A stretch of 17,573 bases of DNA from Candidatus Gerdarchaeota archaeon. Its GTDB lineage: Archaea; Asgardarchaeota; Heimdallarchaeia; JABLTI01. The notes under the pieces were generated by a model. The model was not told where the DNA came from. It did not search any database and saw nothing but the letters and a program-made list of their open reading frames with translations. Numbering within the stretch: the stretch's first letter is position 1; each line of letters opens with the position of its first letter. This document shows positions 16,158 through 17,573 of this stretch, piece after piece. The position numbers were made by a program, and so were the translations under genes. The DNA lies in NCBI GenBank assembly GCA_016840945.1, contig JAEORJ010000113.1:1-17573 (forward strand), given 5' to 3'.

Positions 16158-16502
16158 TTCCACTGCCAATTACAATTAATCTTATGAATTCATAAATTTT
16201 TATTCAAATTTGAAAATAATTTTTATAGAAAATTAAAGATTTTTATCAATTTATTGATTTGCTTATTGCTATTTAAATAATATTTAGATTATGACCTTGC
16301 ACATACTAAAGATTGATTGCTGAGTTATTCACTAGCAAAGTAAAATGATTGAATTTTAATCGGGTTTTGATTTATTTGATTAAATTATATTAAATTCTAA
16401 TATTTTTTAAATTTATAATTTTCCTATTTGATAAATATTTAAATAAATTTAATAATGGTCCGTGGTTCAAATCCGTGTGGGTCCACCAACTAATTTTTTG
16501 AT
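16158..16502. other. 345-base AT-rich intergenic stretch
   Basis: It contains the upstream region of the DUF362 gene, with several T/A-rich TATA candidates that cannot be told apart, and an orphan tRNA 3' end at 16457-16488. I see no coding region in 16200-16450. Confidence 0.6.
16457..16488 (+). pseudogene. Orphan 3' end of a tRNA gene (well preserved)
   Basis: GGTC (end of variable loop), T stem CGTGG/CCGTG (16461-16465 with 16473-16477, two G-T pairs), T loop TTCAAAT, acceptor strand TGGGTCC (16478-16484), A73 and CCA. Upstream is AT-rich DNA with no anticodon arm, and the partner acceptor strand GGACCCA is nowhere in the window. A T-run (16494-16499) follows. The end of the fragment and its flank, CCAACTAATTTTTT, resemble the flank of the other fragment, CCAACTATTTTTTT. 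Confidence 0.75.
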
Positions 16503-17573
16503 TTAAACTGATTTAAAGTTATTATTTATGTCTTCAATTCTCTTTTTTCGCTTCAGCAGTTTAATGGTTACATCTGTCATTATAAAAATTAAAATCATCA
16601 ATGATAATTTGGGATAAGCGATAACTACTGTACTATTTATTTCTCTATCTTCTTCAGGAGCAACTATTACTAAAGGCAGCGGTGTTGTTCCATTGTAAGT
16701 GCATTTCCAAAGAATTATTTGAAACTCATTCCGACCATCATTTACGAACCATGACAGTATAAATTGTGATTCTTTATCTTGGATAATATTAAAACCATAA
16801 ACCATTGGGCTATAGAGATAATTTCTATTTTCTTGATATCTAATAAGTAAAGTTCTGTAGTAAAATGTTTGCCATTGCATTGGATCGTAGAGCATATAAT
16901 AAATTTCAGCGTCCCCATTTAGTGTATACAAGACATAAATTGATGCAATATGGGTGGAATTCAAGCACAGTGATTCCCACATGAAAAAATAGTGACTCAA
17001 AATTACTGGATCACCTAAACTTCCATTCAAATTAATCTGATATGATTCGCTATAAGTCATATGTGTTCCGTTGCTATAACTCCAAAGAAAATAAGAGCTA
17101 TTCCCAATATTTAACATGGTAATAAATTCAACAAGTTTTTCCGTGGTGTTAAAAAGGAGGTTTCTACTTAATTCAATGATGGTTGTTTCGTCGATAGTAT
17201 ATTTTATACTATTTATTTCATCTGTATTGCTATTTTCGCATAAAGCTAATACATTTTCTTCATTATCTAGTAGTAATCTCTCAACCGATCCTAATTCCCC
17301 AGGTATGCTAATACTGGCTTTGAGCTCTCCAGTATTAGTTAAAACATAATAATGATTACCTGCAAATAATATATGTAGTGAATCATTGCTATCCAAGAAA
17401 TATGACTTGATAAGTGAATCTGAGTAGGTATTTGTATAACCACTATGAGTATATATGTGAATAATTTTTGGTTGAACGATGATTTCCAAATTATTATTCA
17501 TTTTCAAATAATAGACATTTTCTTGTTGTGGATCATCAAACCCTAACAGTTGCCACATTAGGATTAGATTATC
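16503..17573 (-). CDS. C-terminal part of a membrane-anchored surface protein, 5' end cut by window edge
   Basis: The reading frame is open to the right edge: codons before the ATG at 17558 encode more residues without a stop, so that ATG is probably internal and the start lies outside. I recognise no family. The visible 356 residues are rich in beta strands, aromatic residues and NxS/NxT sequons (for example SNGTHMTYSESY and SFEVAL-like short strands are typical of propeller ectodomains in general, but no blade consensus is clear here). Near the C-terminus a hydrophobic segment (about 309-333 from ATG 17558, STVVIAYPKLSLMILIFIMT) followed by KLLKRKKR anchors it with the rest outside. Its topology matches the LVIVD protein and the large TSP3 protein in this window. 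Confidence 0.75.
   Translation of the reverse strand, partial: DNLILMWQLLGFDDPQQENVYYLKMNNNLEIIVQPKIIHIYTHSGYTNTYSDSLIKSYFLDSNDSLHILFAGNHYYVLTNTGELKASISIPGELGSVERLLLDNEENVLALCENSNTDEINSIKYTIDETTIIELSRNLLFNTTEKLVEFITMLNIGNSSYFLWSYSNGTHMTYSESYQINLNGSLGDPVILSHYFFMWESLCLNSTHIASIYVLYTLNGDAEIYYMLYDPMQWQTFYYRTLLIRYQENRNYLYSPMVYGFNIIQDKESQFILSWFVNDGRNEFQIILWKCTYNGTTPLPLVIVAPEEDREINSTVVIAYPKLSLMILIFIMTDVTIKLLKRKKRIEDINNNFKSV

Noticed and set aside
16457..16488. 3' half of a split, trans-spliced tRNA
   Set aside because: Split halves in archaea carry a GC-rich complementary leader; here the upstream DNA is AT-rich and no 5' half with GGACCCA is in the window. It cannot be excluded genome-wide.
16490..16570. 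Circularly permuted tRNA (5' half placed after the 3' half)
   Set aside because: No D arm, anticodon arm or matching acceptor strand follows the fragment.

Overview
The window looks like chromosomal DNA of an Asgard archaeon or a close relative. Two tandem eukaryote-like Ras/Rab-type small GTPases, a tRNA gene interrupted by short introns at non-anticodon positions with an encoded CCA end, TATA-like boxes, archaeal Shine-Dalgarno sites and AT-rich intergenic DNA all point that way. The lineage within Asgard cannot be fixed from this sequence. Both ends are cut: the left edge truncates a GTPase gene and the right edge truncates a membrane-anchored surface protein gene.

Left part (1-5946) is all on the minus strand. 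It holds two paralogous small GTPases, a protein built of about eleven 29-residue helical repeats, an S9-family serine peptidase with an intact Ser-Asp-His triad, and a cobalamin-reductase-like protein of the QueG/RdhA type with two [4Fe-4S] clusters. Gaps of 140-260 bases and separate hairpin terminators suggest mostly single-gene transcription units. A divergent secreted LVIVD-repeat beta-propeller follows (6104-7216, plus strand).

Middle part (7302-12880): an isoleucine tRNA (GAT anticodon) carries two insertions, one in the D loop and one at the T-stem/T-loop junction, that must be spliced out. Convergent to it is a two-gene operon of unknown function: a small, possibly Trypco-like beta protein and a 291-aa orphan. 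Next comes a 1239-aa surface protein: eight VCBS/FG-GAP-like blades, then about 25 calcium-binding TSP3-type repeats and a C-terminal membrane anchor. The operon and the large gene share a CG-rich 10-mer, in opposite orientations, in their promoter regions.

Right part (13061-17573): two orphan 3' ends of tRNA genes, same orientation, bracket a 3.4-kb segment with a cytoplasmic alpha/beta hydrolase and a four-helix membrane DUF362 protein. This arrangement recalls integration scars, but no integrase or matching intact tRNA is present. The truncated last gene encodes another C-terminally anchored surface protein.

Several products are extracellular and tethered by a C-terminal helix (LVIVD propeller, VCBS/TSP3 protein, last gene), so much of the window serves the cell surface. 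The GTPases, repeat protein, peptidase and iron-sulfur protein are cytoplasmic. I see no CRISPR array, insertion sequence or recognisable defence island.
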